NCBI GenBank assembly: GCA_964445715.1
Contig: CAYULJ010000037.1
Coordinates: 1 to 13,762 of the forward strand
Length of the DNA stretch: 13,762 nucleotides
Reading direction: 5' to 3'
DNA from: CAYPYS01 sp964445715
GTDB lineage: Bacteria; Omnitrophota; Gorgyraeia; Gorgyraeales; Gorgyraeaceae
Part shown: in pieces, positions 1 through 6,399 of the stretch
Layout of the letters: each line of letters opens with the position of its first letter
Position numbering within the stretch: the first letter of the stretch is position 1
Notes under the pieces: model-generated
The model's input: the letters and a program-made list of their open reading frames with translations, nothing else
Database searches by the model: none
What the model was told of the DNA's origin: nothing
Program-made: the position numbers and the translations under genes

Positions 1-55
1 CGCGAACATTTTTCTCCATCGGCTCTATGAGAATATCACTGGACCTTATCCTTAT
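1..55. repeat. 55-bp exact direct repeat at the window edge (copy of 601-655)
   Basis: Bases 1-55 are identical to 601-655 and the match ends at 56. It starts at the very edge, is offset by exactly 600 bp, and keeps the pilB frame. Such an edge repeat is typical of contigs that end at a repeated k-mer in a de Bruijn assembly graph; a real tandem duplication is the alternative. Confidence 0.9.
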
Positions 56-1252
56 CTCGCCTATCATTATTACATCCGGGTCTTGTCTTAAAATCGACCT
101 AAGCGCGCTTGCAAAAGTAAGGCCTACCTCGCTCCTGACAGTGACTTGATTCACGCCTTGGATCTGATATTCAACAGGATCTTCGACGCTTATAAGATTT
201 TTCTCTGGCTCGTGAACATATTTCAATAAAGAATAAAGTGTTGTGGTCTTGCCGCTGCCTGTAGGCCCGGACACAAGTATCATGCCGTGTGGCCGCGATG
301 CGCATTTTTTCAGGATCGTCAGTATGTCTTCCTCGAAGCCGAGCCTTCCGATGTCGAGCATGGCCTGTGACTTATCGAGCACCCTGAGCGCTACCTTTTC
401 GCCGCGCGACGAAGGAAGCACAGAAACCCTGAAGTCCACCTCGTTATTGTTCATCCTCAGCTTAAACCTGCCATCCTGCGGCAACCGACGCTCTGCAATG
501 TTCAGCTCTGACATTACCTTTATCCTCGAAACAATTGACTCCTGCATATTTTTCGACAATGTGCCTGCATCCTTCAATACTCCGTCGACCCTGTATCTTA
601 CGCGAACATTTTTCTCCATCGGCTCTATGAGAATATCACTGGACCTTATCCTTATGCCGTTCTCGAGGACCTTATTGGTCAATTTCACTACAGGCGCTTC
701 CTCGACAAGCTTGAAGAGTTCTGTCGAATCGACCTCTTCTTCTCGAGCCCCTGCCTGAATGATCTCTAATTCTTCCGAATTTATGCCTTTGACTAATTCC
801 TCGAGCTCCTCATGCGCCATTTCTCCATAATGCTGATCGATCGCTTCCTGCACCTCCTTCTGAGATGCTATAATCGTGCCAATGTCAAAACCTGTGAGCG
901 ACCGCAGATCATCTATCGCAAAGACATTCAGAGGATCAGCCATTGCCACTGTAAGGACATTGCCGACCTTGGAAACAGGGACGATCTGGTATTTTCTTGC
1001 GACGTCGCGTGGGACGAGCTTGAGGATCTCAGGATCTGTTTTAAAGCGCGAAAGCGATATTGGCGGGATGCCGAGGCCTTGAGAAAGCACGGCTATCAGA
1101 TCTTTTTCATTTACAAAGCCCTCTGTAACTAAAATATTTTTTAGAGAGCCCCCTTCTTGCTTCTGGATCTTCAAGGCCTTTTTCAGCTGAGCTTCAGAAA
1201 CAATGCCATCCTTTATCAATATTTCATTCAACCGGTCTTTAAGGGAATACAT
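1..1252 (-). CDS. pilB: PilB/GspE-type extension ATPase of type IV pilus or type II secretion, 3' end cut by window edge
   Basis: The gene encodes the hexameric cytoplasmic ATPase that powers pilin polymerisation (PilB) or pseudopilus assembly (GspE). The frame is open from ATG at 1252 to the edge, 417 codons. An MshEN-type N-terminal domain spans about residues 1-140 and holds one 24-residue motif (R7 to Q30, with N at position 9 where G is usual). The ATPase part carries the Walker A motif GPTGSGKT at 329-336 and a Walker B stretch ending in GEIR near 400. The start overlaps the stop of the upstream MshEN gene by 14 bp, which suggests translational coupling. The last 55 bases repeat those at 601-655 in the same frame. 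As a result the protein jumps back to IRSSDILIEP after GEIR, where the family normally continues with D-x-E-T and the His box. I regard the sequence left of about position 56 as suspect. PilB is preferred over GspE because pilT is adjacent. Confidence 0.9.
   Translation of the reverse strand, partial: MYSLKDRLNEILIKDGIVSEAQLKKALKIQKQEGGSLKNILVTEGFVNEKDLIAVLSQGLGIPPISLSRFKTDPEILKLVPRDVARKYQIVPVSKVGNVLTVAMADPLNVFAIDDLRSLTGFDIGTIIASQKEVQEAIDQHYGEMAHEELEELVKGINSEELEIIQAGAREEEVDSTELFKLVEEAPVVKLTNKVLENGIRIRSSDILIEPMEKNVRVRYRVDGVLKDAGTLSKNMQESIVSRIKVMSELNIAERRLPQDGRFKLRMNNNEVDFRVSVLPSSRGEKVALRVLDKSQAMLDIGRLGFEEDILTILKKCASRPHGMILVSGPTGSGKTTTLYSLLKYVHEPEKNLISVEDPVEYQIQGVNQVTVRSEVGLTFASALRSILRQDPDVIMIGEIRIRSSDILIEPMEKNVR
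601..655. repeat. 55-bp direct repeat, internal copy inside pilB
   Basis: This is the copy of bases 1-55 in its expected place in pilB, where it encodes IRSSDILIEPMEKNVR followed by VRYRVDGVL, the normal family context. The edge copy is therefore the displaced one. Confidence 0.9.
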
Positions 1253-1682
1253 AACACTTCTCTATTGCCTTTTTTATGTCTGTAGCTGTGCTTACAAAGA
1301 TTTGAACGCATAAGCCAGAAACCAACTCTATATCTTCTATCGCAAGCGAGTTTAGGGGGTTTGACATTGCAATCGTAAGATTCGAACCTATCTTATCTAT
1401 CGGGACGAGGCAATATTGCGACGCGACATTCTTAGGAACGATCTTGGCGACCTCAGGATCTATCTCATAATTCTCTAGAGGAAGGTAGGGAAAACCGTAT
1501 TGCGCGGTCAGCGCCTGCGCAATGGACTCTTCTGTCGCATGCCCCAGGCTAACAAGCACCTGCCCGATAAGTCCGCCTTTTTCCTTTTGGACATTCAGGG
1601 CTTGCTCTAACTGCTTCCTGGTAATCACTCCCCGTTCTATTAGGAGCTCTCCTAATTGTTTTTTTACAATTCGCTTCGCCAT
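1239..1682 (-). CDS. Stand-alone MshEN-domain protein (GspE/PilB N-terminal domain only)
   Basis: This 147-residue protein consists only of the domain that normally sits at the N-terminus of PilB/GspE/MshE ATPases, without an ATPase part. In MshE this domain binds c-di-GMP through two 24-residue motifs of the type RLGxxLxxxG...LxxxLxxQ. Both motifs are visible here: residues 9-32 (QLGELL...Q32) and 38-61 (L38...Q61). In each the leading Arg is replaced (Q9, L38), so nucleotide binding is doubtful. Residues 65-147 match the usual second half (EIDPEVAKIVPKNVA, then IAMSNPLN). It lies between pilT and pilB and overlaps pilB by 14 bp, so it probably works with the pilus motor as a regulatory or adaptor subunit, which is inference. 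The start has an AAGGTGA Shine-Dalgarno-like sequence 9 nt upstream. No signal peptide is visible. Confidence 0.85.
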   Translation of the reverse strand: MAKRIVKKQLGELLIERGVITRKQLEQALNVQKEKGGLIGQVLVSLGHATEESIAQALTAQYGFPYLPLENYEIDPEVAKIVPKNVASQYCLVPIDKIGSNLTIAMSNPLNSLAIEDIELVSGLCVQIFVSTATDIKKAIEKCYVFP

Positions 1683-1698
1683 ATATTTTCATCACCTT

Positions 1699-1754
1699 GT
1701 AGTTGCCCAATTTATTGGGCGCCCTATACTGTGCCTGATGAATCAGGCAACTAC
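1699..1754. repeat. R2: compound inverted repeat, two hairpins enclosed by an outer stem
   Basis: The 56-bp unit consists of GTAGTT, the hairpin GCCCAATTTATTGGGC (7-bp arms), a 12-bp spacer, the hairpin GCCTGATGAATCAGGC (7-bp arms), and AACTAC, which pairs with the first six bases. It can fold as a three-way junction on either strand. It fills the leader of the MshEN gene and overlaps the left half of a decayed R1 copy. Confidence 0.8.
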
Positions 1755-1784
1755 ATTTCAACAATGTCAAAGTATATACTTAAG
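1744..1784. repeat. R1 copy 1, decayed, truncated on the left by R2
   Basis: The right half (1765-1784) matches the R1 arm at 16 of 20 positions, with centre A at 1764. The left half is only recognisable from about 1752 (ACATTTCAACA) and is otherwise replaced by the end of R2. The CTTAAG end contains the pilT stop codon. Confidence 0.65.
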
Positions 1785-2844
1785 CGGATTTAAGAAGTCT
1801 TTCCATGTCTTGAGGCTCAGTAGTCCTGCCTATTGCGTCTTCTTTTGAAATCTCACCTCGCAAAAATAGACTGTACAAAGATTGGTTCATGGTCTGCATG
1901 CCTTCTTTTTGAGCGGTCTGCATCGTTGAATATATTTGGTGTGTTTTCTGCTCCCTGATCTGACTTCTTATGGCGTGGTTCGCCACAAGCACCTCTAATG
2001 CAAGCGCCCTACCCTTGCCTGATGAGCGCGGGATCAATTGCTGACAAAAAACCCCCATTAAAACAAACGAGAGCTGCGCCCTGACCTGAGGCTGTTGTCT
2101 CGCAGGAAATACGTCGATGATCCTGTTTATGGTCTGCGCACTATCTGATGTATGCAACGTGGCAAATACCAGATGACCTGTCTCTGCTATGATCAATGCA
2201 GACTCGATCGTCTCCAAATCCCGCATTTCACCTATTAAAATAACGTCAGGGTCTTCTCTTAAAACATGCCTTAAGGCTTTTGGAAAAGAATGCGTATCGC
2301 TGCCAATCTCTCGTTGATCTATTATTGATTTTTTATTCGCGTGAACATATTCTATAGGGTCTTCTATGGTTATAATGTGACAATCTCTTTGAGTATTTAT
2401 CCAATCGACCATTGAAGCTAATGTCGTGGATTTTCCACTGCCAGTCGCGCCTGTTACCAACACGAGCCCCTTTGGTTTTTTGCAAAAAGACTCTACGACT
2501 TTTACAGGCAGGCCGCACTCTTCAAAACTCATAATATTCATCGGCAATGCCCTGATTGCAGAACCCACATAACCTCTTTGCCAAAAGACATTGACTCTAA
2601 ACCTACCCATGCCTTCTTTGGTAAACGCAAAATCCAATTCTTTTTCTCTCTCAAACTTGGCCTTCTGCTCATTGGTTAGAATAGAGTAGATCAAATCCTT
2701 TGACGAATTTGCATTCAGGGCCTCTTTTCCGACCTCAACCAGTCTCTCGTTTATCCTCAGATGCGGCACAGTCCCCGTGCCCAAATGCAAATCCGAAGCA
2801 CCTTTCTCCACCATCTCCTTTAATAATTTATACAGATCCGCCAT
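1780..2844 (-). CDS. pilT: PilT twitching-motility retraction ATPase
   Basis: PilT is the hexameric cytoplasmic ATPase that depolymerises type IV pili, giving twitching motility and DNA uptake. The 354-residue length is typical. The N-terminal PAS-like domain occupies about residues 1-100, starting with the family-typical ASDLHL. The RecA-like domain carries Walker A GATGSGKS at 132-139, the Asp box around IEDPIEYVH (160-168), Walker B ending in GEMRD at 205-209, and the His box ATLHTSDSA at 228-236, followed by RIIDVFP. All catalytic motifs look intact. The start is supported by a GGGAGGG sequence 4 nt upstream. The TAA stop (1780-1782) lies inside the CTTAAG end of a decayed copy of the R1 palindrome. 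An intact R1 copy lies immediately upstream of the start region. No clear promoter is visible in front of it, so it may be co-transcribed with the GGDEF gene. Confidence 0.95.
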   Translation of the reverse strand: MADLYKLLKEMVEKGASDLHLGTGTVPHLRINERLVEVGKEALNANSSKDLIYSILTNEQKAKFEREKELDFAFTKEGMGRFRVNVFWQRGYVGSAIRALPMNIMSFEECGLPVKVVESFCKKPKGLVLVTGATGSGKSTTLASMVDWINTQRDCHIITIEDPIEYVHANKKSIIDQREIGSDTHSFPKALRHVLREDPDVILIGEMRDLETIESALIIAETGHLVFATLHTSDSAQTINRIIDVFPARQQPQVRAQLSFVLMGVFCQQLIPRSSGKGRALALEVLVANHAIRSQIREQKTHQIYSTMQTAQKEGMQTMNQSLYSLFLRGEISKEDAIGRTTEPQDMERLLKSA

Positions 2845-2855
2845 TTAACCCTCCC

Positions 2856-2896
2856 TTTAAGTTTACACTTCAACAATGTTAAAGTGTAAACTTAAA
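2856..2896. repeat. R1 copy 2 between the GGDEF gene and pilT
   Basis: The 41-bp palindrome has arms around a single central A at 2876. The outermost bases differ (TTTAAG on the left, CTTAAA on the right), and one internal arm position is C opposite A, which is a G-U pair in the minus-strand transcript. The GGDEF stop codon (2892-2894) lies inside it. Confidence 0.92.
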
Positions 2897-4304
2897 CAGC
2901 TACTCTGTTCTTTCCAAGCGACTTCGCGTTCTTTAGAAGTCTCTCTGCTTTTTCAATAAGTTCGTCTGCTGTCGAGCCATCTATGGGATTCTCGCTTACA
3001 GCCACGCTGATCGTGATTTTCCTTCCAGTCTTCATAAGCTTTGACAGGTTGCCTTCGATCTTTTTCCTCACATCTTCTGCTGTATTCGCCGCTTGCTTCT
3101 TGTTTTTCTCTGGCAGGACAATCGCAAACCTGTCTACCTCCAAGCGGGCAACCTTATCTACTTCTGTCAATGTGCTTTTGAGCATCTCTCCTAAGGCCTT
3201 TAAAAGCAACTCTGCCTTTGACTCCCCAAGATCATCATGAATCTCCTTAAAATCATCAATATCAATGAGCAAGTATCCGCAAGGCCGTTGATAAAGGATG
3301 CCTCTTTTTATTTCTTCATCAAGCCTTGTATGCATATAGCTCTCATTATAAAGCCCTGTCAGCTCATCCTTTATCGCAAGTTCTTTCGCCTTTCTTATCA
3401 ACAGATCATTCTCAACAGCTATTGCAGCCTGCTTCATAAACACCTTCAAAAGCTCTCTTTCGTCGTCCTTGAAAGTAAAATCATCTTTTTTGTTACCGAG
3501 GGCTAGAAGCCCATATTGTTTTCGGGCAACGATTATAGGCAATGTTATAATATTTTTCAGGTCTAAAGAGGTCTTAAATTTATCTAATATCTTTTGTTTT
3601 GGCAGATTGTCTTTATCCGCGATCATGATATCCGGCAGGATTTCGTCTTGCCTCGCGGCTAATCCTTGCGATTTAGCCTCATCGATTCCTGCGCTCGACA
3701 TTATCTTGAATTCCTGGGATACTTCATCCAGAAGCATCAAAAAAGCAACAGAATCCTCTTCTACTTCAGAGAGCTTCTGAGTAATAAAATCCATCACCCT
3801 TGGAAGTTCCGTCGAGGATGATATGAGATTCCCTATTTGTAAAAGACCTGACAAGGCGAGCACTTTTTTATTTATCTCAAGGTTTATCAGCTTTGTCTTC
3901 TCGCCATATGCCCTTAGTTCCTCTATATTCTCTTTTATCTTCCTGGTCATAATGTTCAAAGACATACCCAGATCTCCGATCTCGTCCTCGCCTTTGACCT
4001 CGATCGTCTTGGAAAAATCGCCGTTTGCTATGATCTTGGCATCTCCTGCCATCTTCACGACAGGGTCTATCATTTGTTTTGCAACATAAAGACCCAATAT
4101 GGATATTATAATTACTATGAACAATATTAAACTTATATTGCCCAAAGATATCCCAAAGAATAGATTTATATTGGGAAATATATATGTGGTGACAAGCCAG
4201 ACGCATATGAGCAATGGGATAAGTGACATCAAAGAAAAAGCGACCATTGTTTTATATTTCAGACTCGCAGGCATTAATGACAGTTTTTTTAAAAAACCAG
4301 CCAT
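2892..4304 (-). CDS. Membrane HAMP-GAF protein with a degenerate GGDEF domain
   Basis: The product is a 470-residue inner-membrane signalling protein. Two membrane segments (about 20-40 and 57-75) are followed by a HAMP domain (76-128), a helical linker, a GAF-like domain (about 165-300) and a GGDEF-type domain (310-470). GGDEF domains make c-di-GMP from two GTP. Here the signature is EVDRF (389-393) where GGDEF is expected. The usual GHxxGD stretch reads GESKAE, and the inhibitory-site RxxD reads TEVD (380-383). I therefore expect no cyclase activity; the domain could be a nucleotide sensor or partner, comparable to degenerate GGDEF proteins such as FimX in pilus control (inference). The ATG at 4304 is chosen because GGAGGT lies 4 nt upstream. 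An ATG at 4316 contains that Shine-Dalgarno sequence and is less likely. The gene has its own promoter (4344-4372), and its TAA stop lies inside an R1 palindrome. Confidence 0.88.
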   Translation of the reverse strand: MAGFLKKLSLMPASLKYKTMVAFSLMSLIPLLICVWLVTTYIFPNINLFFGISLGNISLILFIVIIISILGLYVAKQMIDPVVKMAGDAKIIANGDFSKTIEVKGEDEIGDLGMSLNIMTRKIKENIEELRAYGEKTKLINLEINKKVLALSGLLQIGNLISSSTELPRVMDFITQKLSEVEEDSVAFLMLLDEVSQEFKIMSSAGIDEAKSQGLAARQDEILPDIMIADKDNLPKQKILDKFKTSLDLKNIITLPIIVARKQYGLLALGNKKDDFTFKDDERELLKVFMKQAAIAVENDLLIRKAKELAIKDELTGLYNESYMHTRLDEEIKRGILYQRPCGYLLIDIDDFKEIHDDLGESKAELLLKALGEMLKSTLTEVDKVARLEVDRFAIVLPEKNKKQAANTAEDVRKKIEGNLSKLMKTGRKITISVAVSENPIDGSTADELIEKAERLLKNAKSLGKNRVAV

Positions 4305-4308
4305 ATCG

Positions 4309-4314
4309 ACCTCC
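4309..4314 (-). promoter_or_regulatory. Shine-Dalgarno that decides the start of the GGDEF gene
   Basis: On the minus strand GGAGGT stands 4 nt before ATG at 4304. The upstream ATG at 4316 forms part of this site, so the shorter protein is preferred. Confidence 0.7.
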
Positions 4315-4343
4315 ATTTTTTTATGTTATCTTGCTTCGACACC

Positions 4344-4372
4344 AGTATACATTACAAGCACCTCAAGTTCAA
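4344..4372 (-). promoter_or_regulatory. Sigma-70-type promoter of the GGDEF gene
   Basis: On the minus strand TTGAAC (4367-4372) and TATACT (4344-4349) are separated by exactly 17 bp. The site begins 4 bp after the R1 palindrome at 4377-4417 and lies about 40 bp before the chosen start codon. It was read by eye and not scored against a background model. Confidence 0.7.
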
Positions 4373-4376
4373 GCCT

Positions 4377-4417
4377 CTTAAGTTTACACTTTAACATTGT
4401 TAAAGTGTAAACTTAGA
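4377..4417. repeat. R1 copy 3 after the radical SAM gene
   Basis: The arm CTTAAGTTTACACTTTAACA, a central T (4397) and the complementary arm form the unit, with the last bases changed to CTTAGA. It begins 13 nt after the radical SAM stop and ends 4 bp before the -35 box of the GGDEF promoter. Confidence 0.92.
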
Positions 4418-4430
4418 AGGAGTACCTGCT

Positions 4431-6044
4431 TCAACCAAGACAATTCGTGTCTATAAAGTTCCATGGCAACTGCGTTTCTTTGTCTTTCTTTTTTAAATAA
4501 ACATCCGGGTCTATGCCGCACGCTTCGAAACATTCTGCCCAAAGCTTATAATCAAAATGCTCGTCCCAAGCCTGAAGCCTGCCACCCTTTTCCCATACCC
4601 TGTAGATAACTGCTCCTATTTTACTATCTCCCCTTGAAAGAACAGCTTCGATCCGGCTCATTTCAGGATTATGAAAATCTATCTTTATCCTCTTTCCTGA
4701 TTTATGCGTCTTAATAGCAGATAGCAGGCGTTTCTTCTTTTCTCTCAGGGCGTCTAAGTCATCCATGCCTTCTCTCTCGAATTCAGAATGAGGCTTTGGT
4801 ATAAATGGCGAAACGCTCAGACTCACACTTTTTATTTTAAGCACGAGCGTTGCGATCGCATCTATGTCTTCGCCTGTCTCTTCTGGCAAGCCCAACATAA
4901 AATAGAGCTTTACTTTTTTCCAACCTAATTCAAGCGAAAGGCTTGACTTCTGAATAATTTCCTCATTTTTTATATTTTTATTCAAGCGCTCTCTCAGCTC
5001 GTCGCTACCAGTCTCTGGCGCAAATGTCAACCCTGCTCTTTTTATAACGCTTTTTAATTTGTTATCCGTAAAACTCTTCACTCTTAATGACGGTAAAGAA
5101 ATCTTTATCCCGAGAGGCCTAAATTTCTCCTCTAACTTAACAACAAGTTCTTCCAGATAAGGGTAGTCTCCTGTAGAAAGAGATAAAAGTGATATTTCCT
5201 CATAACCAGTGCTTCTTACAGAAGCCTCGGCTATTTCTAAAATTTTCTCTACTGAGCGTATCCGTAGTGGCTGCGATATTTTGCATGCCTGGCAAAATCT
5301 GCATTTATGCGGGCATCCGCGCATGATTTCAATACCAATCCTGTCGTGGACAATTTGTATATACGGGACGACCTGGTCCGCGGGGAAAAATGCGCTGTCA
5401 AGGTCGCGTACGATGCGCTTTTTAATGGTGAATCGTGAATAGTGAATGGTGAATAGTGGGACATAAACACCTTCTATCTTGGATAGCTCCTTTAATAAAA
5501 CATCTCTTTTTCTTCGACCTTCGACCTTCGACCTTCGACCTATCTGCGCTATCTCTAGAATCGCTTCTTCTCCTTCTCCAATGACAAATGCATCTATAAA
5601 TTCTGACATCGGCCCAGGGTTAAAAACGCATGGACCGCCAGCTATCACCACAGGATCAGAGTCGCTTCTGTCATTAGCGCGAATAGGGATCTTCGCCAGA
5701 TCCAGCATATTAAGCGTATCTACGAAATTCATTTCATACTGCAATGAAAATCCGACTATATCAAAGTCCTTTAAAGGCCTTTGGCTTTCAAGAGAAAAAA
5801 GCGGCTTTTCTTCAGCCCTTATCTTTTTTTCCATGTCATTCCATGGAGCAAAGACTCTTTCGCACAGAACATCTTCTTCCTGATTCAAAACCCCGTAGAG
5901 GATCTTCATCCCTAAATGGCTCATCCCGATCTCATATATGTCAGGAAAGCACAACGCCACTTTCAAAATAGAGTCCTTCCACTCTTTATGAACAGCATTC
6001 CATTCCGAATTAATATATCTTCCTGGCTTATAAATATCTGACAT
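4431..6044 (-). CDS. B12-binding-like radical SAM protein (TIGR03960-like)
   Basis: This is a radical SAM protein of unknown reaction. The N-terminal ~170 residues resemble the cobalamin-binding-like half of the TIGR03960 family (PGRYINSEWN, ALCFPDIYEIGMSHLG, IAGGPCVFNPGP, GEGEE). The radical SAM core follows, with the 4Fe-4S motif CPHKCRFC; its cysteines are residues 244, 248 and 251 when counted from this start. FAPETGSDELRERLNK and the final ~100 residues also fit the family. Many relatives carry an additional DUF2344-like domain that is absent here. Two in-frame runs with a 7-bp period sit in its variable linker (5513-5540 and 5425-5459), encoding RRSKVEGRR and FTIHYSRFTI just before the conserved KKRIVRDLD. 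A GTG at 6059 in the same frame is an alternative start; neither start has a good Shine-Dalgarno sequence. It ends with TGA 13 nt before an R1 palindrome. Confidence 0.87.
   Translation of the reverse strand: MSDIYKPGRYINSEWNAVHKEWKDSILKVALCFPDIYEIGMSHLGMKILYGVLNQEEDVLCERVFAPWNDMEKKIRAEEKPLFSLESQRPLKDFDIVGFSLQYEMNFVDTLNMLDLAKIPIRANDRSDSDPVVIAGGPCVFNPGPMSEFIDAFVIGEGEEAILEIAQIGRRSKVEGRRKRDVLLKELSKIEGVYVPLFTIHYSRFTIKKRIVRDLDSAFFPADQVVPYIQIVHDRIGIEIMRGCPHKCRFCQACKISQPLRIRSVEKILEIAEASVRSTGYEEISLLSLSTGDYPYLEELVVKLEEKFRPLGIKISLPSLRVKSFTDNKLKSVIKRAGLTFAPETGSDELRERLNKNIKNEEIIQKSSLSLELGWKKVKLYFMLGLPEETGEDIDAIATLVLKIKSVSLSVSPFIPKPHSEFEREGMDDLDALREKKKRLLSAIKTHKSGKRIKIDFHNPEMSRIEAVLSRGDSKIGAVIYRVWEKGGRLQAWDEHFDYKLWAECFEACGIDPDVYLKKKDKETQLPWNFIDTNCLG
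5425..5459. repeat. Tandem repeat with 7-bp period inside the radical SAM gene (consensus ATRGTGA, five units)
   Basis: The units are ATGGTGA, ATCGTGA, ATAGTGA, ATGGTGA and ATAGTGG. On the coding strand they read as TCACYAT units and encode FTIHYSRFTI in the variable linker before KKRIVRDLD. Confidence 0.85.
5513..5540. repeat. Tandem repeat with 7-bp period inside the radical SAM gene (TTCGACC, four perfect units)
   Basis: There are four identical units of TTCGACC (GGTCGAA on the coding strand). They encode RRSKVEGRR in the variable segment between the conserved GEGEEAILEIA and LLKELSKIEGVYVP. Confidence 0.92.
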
Positions 6045-6076
6045 ATAATTTTGCAGCACGATATTGTTTGAGCTTC

Positions 6077-6152
6077 AAAAATAGGGACAGACACCTATTT
6101 TTGTTGATTTCTGAAATAGATAGCGAAAAAATAGGTGTCTGTCCCTATTTTT
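6077..6152. repeat. R3: pair of 26-bp inverted units between rodA and the radical SAM gene
   Basis: Unit 6077-6102 and unit 6127-6152 are exact reverse complements over 26 bp, separated by 24 bp. Each unit is itself a hairpin with arms AAAAATAGG and CCTATTTTT around GACAGACA or its complement. The A- and T-runs could allow bidirectional transcription termination. The pairing of inverted units resembles REP/BIME arrangements. Confidence 0.9.
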
Positions 6153-6159
6153 TGTGAAC

Positions 6160-6393
6160 TTACCTGTGAACAGCTATGCTTTCAAGTAACCCCAAGGCTA
6201 ACATTGTCACTAAAAGTGAAGAGCCACCATAACTAACTAATGGAAGAGGCAGGCCGACTACTGGCATAAACCCCATTGTCATGCTAAGATTTACAACCAC
6301 CTGTATCCCTATCATAGCTGTAAGCCCTACAGCCAAAAGCTTGCCGCAAGGATCATCGGTTCTCTCAGCTATCAAGAGCGCCCTTTTTATCAA
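6160..6393 (-). CDS. rodA: RodA C-terminal part, downstream of an in-frame TAG
   Basis: This open stretch continues the rodA reading frame directly after the TAG at 6400-6402, without any frame change. The TTG at 6393 is only the first possible restart codon; no Shine-Dalgarno sequence is apparent and independent translation is doubtful. It encodes the last two to three membrane helices of the SEDS fold, including the conserved stretch MTMGFMPVVGLPLPLVSYGGSS, which is indispensable in RodA/FtsW proteins. Together with the upstream part the frame spans 357 codons, close to the normal RodA length. The conserved sequence on both sides argues that the break is recent, is a sequence error, or is read through. 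The R3 inverted repeat pair lies immediately downstream of the TAA stop. Confidence 0.75.
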   Translation of the reverse strand: MIKRALLIAERTDDPCGKLLAVGLTAMIGIQVVVNLSMTMGFMPVVGLPLPLVSYGGSSLLVTMLALGLLESIAVHR

Positions 6394-6399
6394 AAGGTA

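Noticed and set aside
243..758. Long plus-strand open frame opposite pilB, and many other plus-strand frames opposite the genes (for example 10205-10693, 10715-11170, 13190-13642)
   Set aside because: They lie opposite clearly conserved minus-strand genes, have no family-like sequence, no ribosome sites, and Ser/Pro-rich composition typical of antisense shadows.
1699..1754. tRNA-like or other cloverleaf RNA gene
   Set aside because: Only 56 bp, two hairpins plus an outer stem, no T-loop consensus, anticodon arm or CCA context. The structure also forms on the other strand, as expected for a DNA repeat.
4305..4316. ATG at 4316 as the start of the GGDEF protein
   Set aside because: That ATG is part of the GGAGGT ribosome site for the ATG at 4304, and has no Shine-Dalgarno sequence of its own.
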